The notes under the pieces are model-generated. The model had not been told where the DNA came from. It ran no database searches and was given only the letters and a program-made list of their open reading frames with translations. The translations under genes and the position numbers were made by a program. From Tetrastigma voinierianum (lineage: Eukaryota > Streptophyta > Magnoliopsida > Vitales > Vitaceae): a DNA stretch of 64,000 bases. This document shows, piece by piece, positions 33,546-44,474 of this stretch. The stretch is taken from contig JAEQBH010003960.1 in NCBI GenBank assembly GCA_016808115.1, positions 124,001 through 188,000 on the forward strand. The letters run 5' to 3'. The number at the start of each line of letters is the position of its first letter. Positions within the stretch are counted from its first letter, which is position 1.

Positions 33546-36500
33546 AGTAAAGAAATCGGTTCGGCATGTCCTCTTCCTTCCGTACCCCTTACTTCTGTCT
33601 TTTATGTTCCTGATTCTCCTTTTAATATGATTTCTATCAGTAAGTTGACTCATGACCTTAATTGTTTGATTACCTTTTTGATAATTTTGTCACATTGCAG
33701 GACTAGAGTACAAGGAGGACATTGGCATAGGACGTGAGCTTCAAGGCCTCTTTCATCTTAGCTCGCCTTCATCTTCCACTGCTTGCACCTCCATGGATAC
33801 TCCTCTCCTTATTCATAGTTGCCTTGGTCATCCGAATATTTCCAAGTTTCAAATAACAGTTCCTCGTTTTTCTAGTTTGTCCTCAATTAAGTGTGAGTCA
33901 TGTCAGCTTGGGAAATATACTCGTGTCCTATTCCCCAAGCGCCTAGATCAACAAACAAAGTCTCCTTTCGAGCTTGTCCACACTGATGTTTAGGGTCCTT
34001 CCCGGACTGAGTCTACCTTGGTTTTGGTATTTTGTTACTTTTATAGATGATTATTCTCGTTGTACTTGACTATTTTTAATGAAAACTTGAGCTGAGTTGT
34101 TCTCTATTTTCCAAAAGTTACATGCTGAAGTTCGAACTCAATTTAATGTCAAGGAATATCTTTCTGGACCATTCTCCTCTTTTTTGTCCTCACATGAGAT
34201 TCTTCATCAGTCCTCTTGCGCTTACACTCCTCTGACAAATGGGTAGATAAAGTGAAACGATCATTTGGTTGAAACCGCTCGCACTCTCCTCCTCCATCAT
34301 AAGGTTCATTTTTGGGGAGATGCTACCTTAGCCGCTTGTTATTTGATCAATCGTATGCCATCATCTGTCTTACATGATAAAATCCCTCATTCCATTCTTT
34401 TTCCAAACCAACCTCTCTTCTGCCTTCCCCCTCGTGTCTTTGGTGGGTTTGTTTTGTCCGCTATTCTTACTCCTGAATGAACAAGCTCGACCAAAACCAC
34501 AAAATGTCTTCTCGGTTATTCCCCGCTTCAACAAGGTTATCGTTGCTACTCTGTTGATACACATTGATACTTCGTCTCTGCCGATGTCACATTTTTTGTG
34601 AACTCTTTTATGTTCCCTATCACCCACCCTCCCAGTTCTAATGTCATATCTCTACCCCTTCTTTATCCCGTCCCGAATACCTCACCTGGACCTCTAGCTA
34701 CGCCACCTAGACCATTGCATGTTCATACTCGTCACCCGCATACTAACACCGGGCCTCCGGCTAACTCATCTCCTATGGCGCCTTACTCCACGACGTCGGT
34801 CTTGCCATCTCCTGTTGATCTTCTCATTGTCATTCAGAAAGGTACTCGTTCCTCTCGTAACCCCCATCCTATTTATAATTTTCCGACTTATCATCGTTTA
34901 TCTTCTCTATACTCCGTCTTTGTTTCCACCTTGTCTTTTGTTTCTGTTCCACAAACTGTGCCTAAAGCTCTATCCCATCCGAAGTGGAAACAGACTATAG
35001 TTAAGAAAATGGTTGATCTACGTTCTAGTGGCACTTGGAACCTAGTTACCTAATCTGCTGGATGTCGTTGGGTGTATACAGTGAAGATTAGCCCCAATGG
35101 TTGAGTGGATCGTCTTAAGGCTTGGTTAGTTGCAAAAGGGTACACTGTAGTCTATGGTTCCAAGTACTATGATACATTTTCCCCTGTCGCCAATATTGCC
35201 TCTATTCGTCTTCTCCTATCTATGGTTGCTATGCAATCTTGGCCTTAGTATCATTTGGACATCAAAAATGTCTTCTTACATGGCGACCTGGCAAAGGAGG
35301 TCTATATGGAGCAACCACCTGAGTTTGTTGCTTAAGGGGAGTCTGGATTGGTATGCAGGTTATGCCGCTTATTATATGGCACAGACGATCCTCGAGCTTG
35401 GTTTGGCGATTTAGTTAGTGGTTCGGGAGTTTGGGTATGACTCAGATCTTTGGGATCCTTTCGTTTTTCTATCATCATACAAGTTCAAGGCAGTGCATTT
35501 ATTTGATTGTTTGTGGATGACATTGTTATCACGAGCAATGATTAGGTTGGCATTCAAAGGTTGAAACATCACTTTATACACTTCGGACTAAGGACAGGAA
35601 ATTAGTATTTTACGCAGGGATTGAGATAACTTCGATCCATCCGTGTGGTTATGAATCGAGTATGCCTTGGAAATATTAAAAAAGACAGGCATGCTAAATT
35701 GCAAACCAGTAGGCACTCTTATGGATCCGAATGTCAAGCTCATACCAGGACAGGGGAAGCCTCTACGTGATCCAGGGAGATATCGATGACTTGTGGGAAA
35801 ACTAAACTATCCCACCATCACCCCAACTAGACATTTCCTTTCCGGTGAGTGTCGTTAGTCAATTCTTCCAATCATCATATGATAGCCACTAGGATGTTAT
35901 AATTTGTATCCTTCGTTATATTAAGAGAACACCAGGCCAAGGGGTGTTATATGAAAACATAGGTGGTCACACCTAGATTGTCGGATATTGTGATGCAGAC
36001 TGGCCAGGTGCACTTGTAGATAGACGCTCCACTTCTAGGTATTGTGTATTTATTAGTAGAAACCTAGTATCCTGGAAGAGTAAGAAACAAGATGTTGTAG
36101 CCAGATCAAGTGTTGAAGCAAAGAGTTATGGCTTTGGCGACATGTGAGCTCATATGGCTAAGACATTTTCTTCAGGAGCTAATATGTGATAATCAAGTTG
36201 CTCTTCACATTGCATCCAACTAGGTCTTTCATGACAGGACCAAGCATATTGAAGTGGACTGTCACTTCATCATAGAGAAGATTGCATCAAGATGCATATT
36301 CTTAGTTTTATCATTTCGGTGACTGTTTATGACAATGTTCGAATCTCTCAGAGGTCCTAGAATTAAGTAAATTTGTAACAAGTTTGGTGCATTTGACCTA
36401 TATGCTCTAGCTTGAGGGGGAGTGTTGAGAATCAGAGAATATTCTCTAGATATTCTTTGGTTTATCTCCTAACTTTTGTGTACATTATCCTCCTTCCTTT

Positions 36501-36616
36501 TACATTTTATGTTGTTTCCTTTTTGTTCCATTATTTTGTATATATATAGGTGTCTCTATACTATGTAATTCATCCCTTCAATAAAGAAAAGTATTATTTT
36601 CTTCTCTCATTTCACA
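33546..36616 (+). mobile_element. Copia retrotransposon C, 5'-truncated, in intron 1
   Basis: It begins inside the protease/pre-integrase region (LPSVPLTSVFYVPDSPFNMI) and runs through integrase (CESCQLGKYTRV, FELVHTDV, then HLVETARTLLLHHKV), RT (a frame-shifted VDDIVITSND reading near 35515) and RNase H (a TKHIEVDCHF reading near 36242-36271) to a polypurine tract and 3' LTR. The 5' LTR, primer site and gag are missing. It is antisense to the pseudogene. Many stops and single-base losses are present. Confidence 0.85.
36423..36616 (+). repeat. 3' LTR of Copia C
   Basis: Starts TGTTGAGAATCAGAG after the polypurine run TTGAGGGGGAG (36412-36422) and ends CTCATTTCACA. TGTATATATATAGG resembles a TATA box. 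It shares both termini and the CAATAAAGAAAAGTATT block with the TRIM-like element at 30070-30746. Confidence 0.85.
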
Positions 36617-36690
36617 TACTCGAACCTAGAACCCCCCATAACCTAATCAGATACCTTTACCATTTGAGCTAGGCCTCAAGGGCAAAAAAT
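36617..36690 (-). repeat. tRNA-like SINE head
   Basis: On the minus strand GCCTAGCTCAAATGG (a Pol III box A type word) is followed about 35 bases later by GGTTCGAGTA (box B type), the layout of a tRNA-derived SINE promoter. The body would extend into the place occupied by the Copia 3' LTR, so the Copia may have landed in it. Confidence 0.5.
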
Positions 36691-38163
36691 ACGGGAAAAA
36701 TAAAACAAAATAAACAGCTCTAGTCCCCGAAACACAAGAAAAATCAAATCACCATCATCCTTGCATATGCTGCACCTAAAATCATACACAATGTATACAA
36801 GGCACCTAGGCCAAAAAAGAAAAGAGATACACAAAGACCCTCACATTATTTACAATCCAACCAATCAATAAAATCAAATAAAGACCATGAGTTAAAACCT
36901 ACATGCACCCTAAATCTAAACGATGAAAAAAAAGAACCATAAAATAGCTTGGTCATGATTGAATCTCGAAGAACTCTTTTATTTTTTTTTTTTGATGGTA
37001 AACGATATAAATGTGTATATATGAAAAAGAGCACAAGGTGCTTTCAGAGAGTACAAAAGAAGGAGCAGGAAATGCGGACTCCCACTCACCTATACCCCAT
37101 CGAAGACGAAAATCTACCAGCAGTCTAAGTTATCGACCTTTATACAACTTAGCCCACGACCATAAGGAAAACAAAAAAATGATTTCATCTTTGTGAAACG
37201 GAGGGCTTCATTCTCGAAAATCACCTATTCCTTTCCAGCGGCGTCGAAAATCTGAAGCGCGCCATCCAAAGCTCTCTTAGTTTTTTAGAGCCCGCACTAA
37301 CACTTTGCCACCTTGAGGAGAAGTTGGCAGGCTTGAGCGGGAGACACCCGATTAAAATCGGTAATAGCGAAGAATCCATAATATCTTGGCTCTCGAGAAG
37401 CGATGGATAAGCAAGTGATGCTATTGTTTCCTCATTCTCTTCACATAAACAACACTGTTTGCTAGGAAGTCCCCTCCTCTTTAGGCACATCGGAGTAAAT
37501 GCCTTGCAGGGAAGGCTGAGCAAAAAAGCCCCGATTTGGGGGCAATTGGGTTCGGATGGATTGCCCGAGGAAGTGCGCCAGGAAGAAGAATACCTCGACA
37601 CAATACATAAGACTAAGCGAAAAACCATTAGTCGAAGTCTCCTTTAATATGATCGATCCTCTTGAAAGGGCTTTAATTTTTTTGTTGTGCGGGAAAGAGA
37701 GAAGGAACCTTTCCTATACCTCCCGATCATTAAGAGTCTAAGAAAGGCTGAGGACCAACCCCGTCCTCCTTAAAGATTTGAGCATACGCCACCCCTAGCA
37801 TCATAGTTCGCCAAATTGAACAAAGTGGGGAAAGGCATTGCCTGTAGCAGTTTCATTGCACCAAAGGGTCCTTCCAAAATCGACCTCTACCATTACCTAA
37901 GGAGGAAGCGGAATTTTAGAGAAGGTGTGCCATTCTTTTCGATGTCTTTCCATAGTCGATACCAGCCTCCCTGATATCACAGAGTTCCAACCCCTTCCTC
38001 GCCCAAACTTGGCGGCGATCACGGTCTCAAAGAGAGTCCCTCTCATTAGCAAACCGCCCGGCACCACTTGCAAAAGCAATGCTTGATTCATCAGAAAGAC
38101 TATCTCACCTAACCCACCTCTCTTTTCTCTTCGAGCAAACGGTATTCCAATTAATGGTGGGGT

Positions 38164-38636
38164 TTACACTCTAGATTTACCACCACCAGATAAATCTCTC
38201 TGAATCTTCTCCAGCCTAGCCCAAACAATCTTTGGCATTCTAAACAGAGAGAGGAAGTAAATAGGAAGACTAGACAGTGTACTTCGGATGAGGGTAAGTC
38301 TCCCACCCTTTGAGATATATTGTCTTTTCCAGGAGGACAATCTATTTCTAAATCTTTCTTGATAGAATCCCGAGCTCGAAAGCCTGAGGAGCACCAAGGG
38401 GAAGACCCGAGTACTTAGTGGGAGGAATCAACCCCACAGTAAGCTCGGTAGCTAACTCCTCCCGTTGTCCACCCTCCCCAAGAGGATAATCTCGCTCTTG
38501 TTGAGTTAATTTTCAAACTGAGAAGGCTTGAAACCACGGTAAGGTCCATCAAATACATCATTGTGTGGATTGGCTTCCTGAAAATGATAGTATCATCGGC
38601 GTATAAAAGATGAGAAAGCAACTGATCTCCCCGCAT
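38164..38636 (-). pseudogene. LINE reverse transcriptase, C-terminal part
   Basis: QLLSHLLYADDTIIF contains the catalytic YADD; then SGFYQERFRNRLSSWKRQYI and KGGRLTLIRSTLSSLPIYFL, the hallmark segment that follows the RT core in plant L1 elements. A frame change lies between the two. Confidence 0.85.
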
Positions 38637-39224
38637 CTACTGCCCCCGAGCACATCGAGAAATAAAATTGTCTTCCAGCTCTCTTTGCTTGGAGACAGGC
38701 GAGGAACCATCACAGATAACAAACAAATAGGGTGATAAAGTCCCTTGTCTGAACCTCAGAATAGGAAGAACCAGAAGGAGAACCGTGTCGTAGTAAGCGT
38801 GGTTGTGGATATGCACCGATTAATCCGACTAATCCATTTAGAGCCAAACCCCATTCTCAGCATACGCGAGAGAAAGTCCCACGATGTGATCGTAAGCCTT
38901 TTCAATGTCTAACACAAGGATCCCTTTCTCTTTCCCTCTTAGAATGGAGTCCACCTGACTTCATTAGCTATTAACCTTTGCGTCGAGAATCTCTGTCTCC
39001 CTTCTACGAGCGCGTTACGAGGCGGGAAATAACTAAACTCAAACCACTTTTAGTCTGTTGACGACACTTTTGATAAAATTTTATAAAGTACCGCCTATTT
39101 GATGGGTCTTAGGTCATTCAGGTCTCGACGGATCCTTGAGACAGAACGAGAAAAGTAGTATTGGACTTTTCCTGGCCCGATCATTCTAGAAGAATTCCCT
39201 AAAGAAACCCATAACCTCCTCTTT

Positions 39225-39300
39225 CACGAAGTCCCAACTGAAAGACCAGAAAGCTAATGGAAAGCCATCAGGGCCAGGGGCTTTATCATCATTAAACCCG
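39225..39300 (-). pseudogene. LINE reverse transcriptase, N-terminal motif
   Basis: The reading FNDDKAPGPDGFPLAFW on the minus strand is a strongly conserved early RT motif of plant LINEs. Flanking frames are broken. Confidence 0.8.
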
Positions 39301-40382
39301 AGGCTGGCACGCTAAATTTCCTCATACGTGAACATTTCTTCCAACTTAGCGGCTTGATCTTCACCGATCAAATTGAAATAAGTGCAGGAAGGCAAATTCA
39401 ATTGATTGGAAATTTGAGAGGAGACTTTGGAAAGCCTGAAACGGACCTTCTTTAACCTCATATTCCTTGACAATTTCTACACCATTGATCACGATGCTAG
39501 TGATAGAATTCCTCTTTGTGAAATTGGCCATCCTGAAAGAACAGTGTTTACATCTCGCTTCTTTGCTTGAATTCTGGATTTTGTCTGAGACTCTTAGAAT
39601 CGGCCCAGATTCCTTATAATTATCACTTGTATTCTCCTCTCCTGCATGACCAGACGACTCCTTAGCACTGCCGTCTGAAAATCCTTCTCAGGCCTCCCTT
39701 TTTATTTAATTCCACTTTGCAAAAAACCTCTCTATTCGAATCTTCAAATACCTTCGGGGCCTTTAATTTCGAAACCAATAATGAAGGAACGAAATGAGGC
39801 ACTGACCTCTAAGAAGATCCTTAAAGCCTTGAGCTTCAACCACATATTCTCTTAGGAAGGCGAAGCGGATTTTATCCCATCACTGTCTAACATCACAGGG
39901 CAGTGGTCAGACACAGGTCTCGGCAGAGTTCTTTGCATCGCATTGCTTCGCTGACTTTCCCGATCGGTGACACAAAAATGTCGAGCGACATCCGGCGGTG
40001 TGGCCACCCTCCACGATAAAAAGGGCCTCCTTGCACTTGGAGATCTCTAAGCTTGGCTCATTATGCTTCATTAAAGCGCCTCATATGATGAGATCCACCA
40101 CAAGTAGAGTTTACTGTCATTGGGAGAAGAACCGCTGTTGATCTGCAATGCACGAGGCCTCCACGAGGCCTCTCAAGCCCCAGTTCTTTGAGCAATTCCA
40201 TACATCTCTTCAGGACCATAGACCACAGTGAAGGCCCACATAAAGCCATCCCCCGCATTTTTAAACATACATATTACAGAGAAAAATCGCCTATTTAGGT
40301 CCTCCCACCATCTCAGTTTCTTGTATCCCAGCTTTAAGGATACCCCCGGCGGTTCCCTGCCTCTGACCCTCCGCTCGGTAAT

Positions 40383-40610
40383 CTACCCCACCCAGTGCAG
40401 GCGTGGTAGAATTGACTCTTGGATTTTAGTTTCTTGCAAGCACACCAAATCTACCCTCTGGGACCTAATAAAATTTCTAATAACATTCCTCTTGTTTGGA
40501 TTGTTCGCTCCTCTGACATTCCACGAAAACAGTTTAAGCTGTTTCCCCTTTAACAAGAAATTCCCCTGTCTCTCACCTCTATTAGGCTCTTTCCCGCGCA
40601 ATTTACCGTG
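40383..40610 (-). pseudogene. LINE endonuclease domain fragment
   Basis: LFSWNVRGANNPNKRNVIRN, then RVDLVCLQETKIQ: the start of an exonuclease-endonuclease-phosphatase domain; the N of WNVRG and E of QETK are the expected catalytic residues. The remaining domain is not open. Confidence 0.82.
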
Positions 40611-42154
40611 TCATTCCAACTTTTCTGACTCCTCTACATCTAGTCTACCCGGTAAGGTAGCCCTTCCTCTTATCTCCTTCTTGTTGAGCTTCCAATTTTT
40701 ATGATTTAGTCTCTCCTTCCAAAACCCACTAGTTGTGACCTGAAATTCACTAAATTTAAACCATAAACAAAATTATCTCCCGATTATTATATCCACGTGC
40801 TCTGAGATTTAAGTGGCTCCTCTTATGATTCTTGAACATCTTCTGTTGATTTGCCATCTCTACCCTTCCCATCCACGACCGTCAAGCGTACACCTCAAAA
40901 TGGTTCCATCACAATATTTCATTCTCAAGGAATTCCCCCAAGCCAGAAGAACCCCCGGGAAGACGGGGCCGGCCAAAAACAGAGAATAGGGGAGAAGAAC
41001 AATCAGTCGAGGACAGAGTTTCAAACCTGGATCCTATTGCATCGATTCGGAGCTCTTTGTCGTCATCTCGGGTCTTGGTACCTTCTCCCACGAACAAAAC
41101 TGCCATCCGAACATCCCTCTGTTGCATTCCCTTGGCCCGAACATCCATTGCGGGCTCGGTTGCCTGACCACAACCCATTCTCCCAGCGGCTCTCAAACAC
41201 AGGAGTTTCCCCGTGCGCGGATGACCCGGAGGCATGCGGAAGGGTCCCTGCCTGAATCCACGCGGGGTCGACCCGGGAGGTGGGGATCCTCACGCGAGCT
41301 AGCTCCCCCTCCTCCATCCTCCGCATTTCTTTTGATCCAGTAACATCCCCCGAAGGGCCAGACCGGGCCCCTTTAAAAACTTTCTTCAGTCCCCAAAAAC
41401 CCCTTTTACCAGCCTTTAATTCCCTTAAGTCATTTGACGGGCCGGCCTGCATCCCAGGCAAATCTGGCCCAAACAACCCAACCAAGCTGGCAGCCCCATC
41501 GGTTGAAATGTTGTAGGCTCCAACCTGCTGCCGCTTTAAGCCCCTCTTTATTGCCAGGTCTTTAAAACATACGGGCTCCTTACGATTCCCAGCCCTTGGC
41601 CCGGGACCCGGACTCCTTGGTGAGGAAGGAAGCGAGCCGTGCTATTGGCCAACCATAGATCCGCTGCTTTGGATAGGCCCACCTCCCAAAACACGAGCCG
41701 TCTTGTTTGTTCAATGATCTTGAGTAGGCCCCACCTCTTGCCATTCATCGTCGCTGACGGCGAGAGGGCCAGTCGATCCGCAGCGGACCCGACCTTTTCT
41801 CCGGTTTGCCCAGCGTACTGCTCCTCACATTCTACATGATTGCTATTTGGCCCAGGGAAGCTCACCCGCTTGACCGCGCGTGTCTCCACATCGTCTTCTT
41901 CCTCTGAATTTTTCACTTCATCTCTTGAGCTTCTGAGGGTAGACGATTACGGGAGAGATCTCCCGCGAATCTGCGGTTGAGATCTTGGACATACAGGATG
42001 TTAGCGACGCTAGGTGCGGATTACCTACCACCTTTATCGACGTCGGCCCTTCACCTACATTTTCTTCTACGTGTTCTTGCATGCAAAGCCACGAAACCTC
42101 CGCGCATCTCTAATTTTCTTAGAATTTCGGGTTTCCATAAGATGAGTGGAAGCC

Positions 42155-42376
42155 CTACCGCCTAATCCACACTCTTGCAGATGCTGCGCCTCGAACACCC
42201 GGCTTAGGCCTCCACCATTCCTTTGTAAACACCTCCTTTGAAACTTCTTCTGCGGCTCGAGGACCAGCTGCCTTCTGCGGCGAGTCGAACTCCAACATTA
42301 AAAGATCTTCGTTTAAGACTGCTAGCGTCACTTCCTCGTTTAGTCTCCAGGCTTCTTTAAACCAGACCTCCATCAC
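42155..42376 (-). pseudogene. LINE ORF1-like fragment (DUF4283 type)
   Basis: VTLAVLNEDLLMLEFDSPQK, then VFTKEWWRPKPG: the pattern of the DUF4283 domain that precedes the zinc knuckle in plant LINE and related proteins. Lies upstream of the endonuclease fragment in the same orientation. Confidence 0.6.
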
Positions 42377-43059
42377 CTTTCTTGCGAGGATATGGAGTGC
42401 AGTTTTATCTTCATTTTTCGATCAGCCAGCTGCGAGAGACCCTGACTCCTTCCCATGAAGCCTTGGTCTCAGCGTCTGACACACCGCACTTTCCATACCC
42501 TCGCCTACTACATCCTCTTCCTTAGGTCGTCTTGCCCCCCAGTATGCCTACACTTTTGCTTGACATCACCTTCTCATCCCCCTTTGCGGGTTCTGCTTTC
42601 ATAGTCCTCATGGGTTTGCTCTCCTGAACAGTTTCAAATCCCGAGCCTGATTTTTCCTTGGCTATAGTCGTCCATTTAAGAGCCCCCTTCCTTAAGGAAC
42701 CTTCCATCTTTTCCTTAAATCATCGACCGTGAAGCGGAATGAGGAACCTCCCGGCGGTGTTTTCCGCCTCCCGGCTGAAAAATCTTCCTTTCTCCCTCCA
42801 TTCGAAGGGTCTTCTAGCAAGAGCAAAGGCCCTACAACATTCTTCAACTCCTAACAAAAGCTTGTTCATCCCCTCTACTCCAAACAGGATCCACGATACT
42901 ATACCTCTACTCCGTTCTGTGATGAAACATTTTGCTTTTTTCCTATACCTTCCATCTTAAACTCAAAAGATTTTGACTCAACTGCAAACCAATTTCCATT
43001 TCTTTCGTCTTCTCTCATCTCTCACCCACCTATTTTGACTTCTTTTCAGACCCAGTTTA

Positions 43060-43995
43060 CACGATGTCGAAAATAAGCCTGAAAAGTGCTGATGCCTTGT
43101 CTCTTTCCTTCCTGACAAAATTTTGCACCCGACTAAGTGACATCCTTAGTAAAAGATGGCATCGCTCTGAAACACTATAAAGAAAATAAAGCTACCAGAT
43201 CATGGTCGCCTTAGGGCAGAACAAGCATATTATTTGTTGATACCACCTCTCCTTTAAACAAATAGCACCAACTTGGAAGAAACCAGTCCTTCCTTTTTAG
43301 CTCATCTAGAGTTACAATCATTATACAACTTCCCAAGAATAAAAAATAAATCTTCATGACCATACATCGCCTGAAGGGGACACACTAGCGTTGCAAATTG
43401 CCAGGCAAGAGGAAAAATATTAAATTGTAGATAGGCCTTTCTTTGAAACCCACCAACTCGTGACATCCAAAGCTCCCCTCCCAATCCACAACCTTCTGAA
43501 TAAAGGTCTCAACTCTCTCATTTTCCAATCATTAATATGTCTTGCAAATACTGAATTTCAATGGCCTACTTCCCTCACCTACTCCCACCAACTAGTCACC
43601 AAGCAGCATCATAACGACTGTAAGAAACAAACATAGAAAACCCTCTTCCAAGCAGTCCTCTTCACACAACTTATCCTTCTTAAATCTCTCAATTCAACTA
43701 TTCCCTACCTTAAACATAACCCTTTTACTAAACTCCATCTAACCATTCCTGATGGCCTTCACAAAACCCACATTATTACATCCCTTAGAAGCTTCAAAAT
43801 ACCATCTTCTCTCTTCCTCCCCATACTTACCAACAATCACCTATTTCCATAAAGGGCCATTCTCCTAACAAAACGTCCAACACCACTTTCCAAGAAGGAT
43901 CTCATTCAGCACAGACAAATTCCCAATACTCAGCCTCCATCCACTTTTCCATGCAAACAATTGACCACATTATCAAGGGCTTTGTGACCTGTCAT
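43060..43995 (-). mobile_element. Second LINE fragment (zf-RVT region)
   Basis: The minus strand reads, across frames, SGWRLSIGNLSVLNEILLGK, then VIVGKYGEEERRWYFEAS, then VGFVKAIRNGWMEFSKRV, the region that follows RT in plant LINEs (zf-RVT). It is a separate insertion, or a displaced piece, from the LINE to its left. Its RT part is absent. Confidence 0.65.
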
Positions 43996-44006
43996 TTTCT
44001 TTGTTA

Positions 44007-44215
44007 ATTTTTTTTTAATAGGTAATCAAGAGATGCATTGATAACCAATGATCATGAAGAACTAATAACCCTCCAAACCAAAACCGCTCTTTGGGACAAA
44101 AACAAAAACATTTTCATTAAAAGACTAAACAAGAGAAGGATGACAAATCATTCCCTTGATACAAAACTTGATCCAAACAAAAGAAGAGAAAATTAATTCA
44201 AAGACATCAAAACAT
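44007..44215 (-). mobile_element. Short 5'-truncated LINE or SINE tail
   Basis: The run TTTTTTTTTAATAGGTAATC at 44007-44026 reads on the minus strand as GATTACCTATTAAAAAAAAA, a poly(A) end like the one at 36990. The body is about 190 bp and lies just downstream (in intron 1) of exon 1. Assignment is tentative. Confidence 0.45.
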
Positions 44216-44313
44216 CCAAACATTACTATTTAACATTTTATATCAACATACCAAAATTCAAGAGAGGAGAAAACCGCGAATTTTTACAGGAAAAAATAGT
44301 GGGAGGAAAGAAC

Positions 44314-44474
44314 TTGCCGAAAACGATGTCGTTGGAGGTAGGAGAGCGGAAGTGGCCGCGAACAACCTGGAGAATGACACTTCCCCTGAGAACGCACTTG
44401 GCTAGATAGCGGGCGCCGTTATTAGAAGCTGATCGAGACTTGGTAGATGAACATTCTTCCTCAGAAACCGCCAT
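44314..44474 (-). pseudogene. Pseudogene exon 1 with start codon
   Basis: ATG at 44474 opens MAVSEEECSSTKSRSASNNG, then YLAKCVLRGSVILQVVRGHF and RSPTSNDIVFG, which matches the remembered N-terminus of plant homologues. The only nearby donor, GGCAA|GTTCTT, leaves two bases, whereas exon 2 begins in phase 0, so one base appears lost at this splice site. The open frame continues past the donor into intron 1 to 44238. Confidence 0.88.

Larger units (their letters stand above)
36975..42720 (-). mobile_element. L1-type LINE remnant in intron 1
   Basis: On the minus strand, in order: an ORF1-like region (DUF4283 type) at about 42376-42155, an apurinic-like endonuclease at about 40610-40383, RT at about 39300-38400, a post-RT region at about 38400-37220 and a poly(A) tail, seen as a T-rich run at 36978-36992. 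Sense orientation is the same as the pseudogene. All domains are broken by stops and frameshifts. The 5' limit is uncertain (42.7-42.96 kb). Confidence 0.8.
21236..44474 (-). pseudogene. SAP130/DDB1/CPSF-A-like gene, broken, introns filled with transposons
   Basis: Seven exons are recognised on the minus strand: 44474-44314, 32959-32825, 32669-32590, 32455-32372, 24903-24814, 24666-23285 (split) and 23140-21236. Together they encode about 870 residues resembling the N-terminal two thirds of the roughly 1,370-residue plant CPSF-A-subunit-like proteins (MMS1_N beta-propeller region), nuclear proteins related to DDB1 and splicing factor SAP130. The C-terminal CPSF_A domain is not found. Exons 2-5 and 6-7 join with matching codon phase and GT-AG borders. 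Lesions: exon 1/2 phase mismatch of one base, an indel in exon 5, a transposon in exon 6, an in-frame TAG and two 4-bp insertions in exon 7. Similarity to Arabidopsis At3g11960 and to its grape orthologue is from memory. Confidence 0.85.

Noticed and set aside
41063..41916. Long open frames on both strands
   Set aside because: They lie between the endonuclease and ORF1-like parts of the LINE remnant; the minus-strand readings are LINE linker and the plus-strand ones are shadows.
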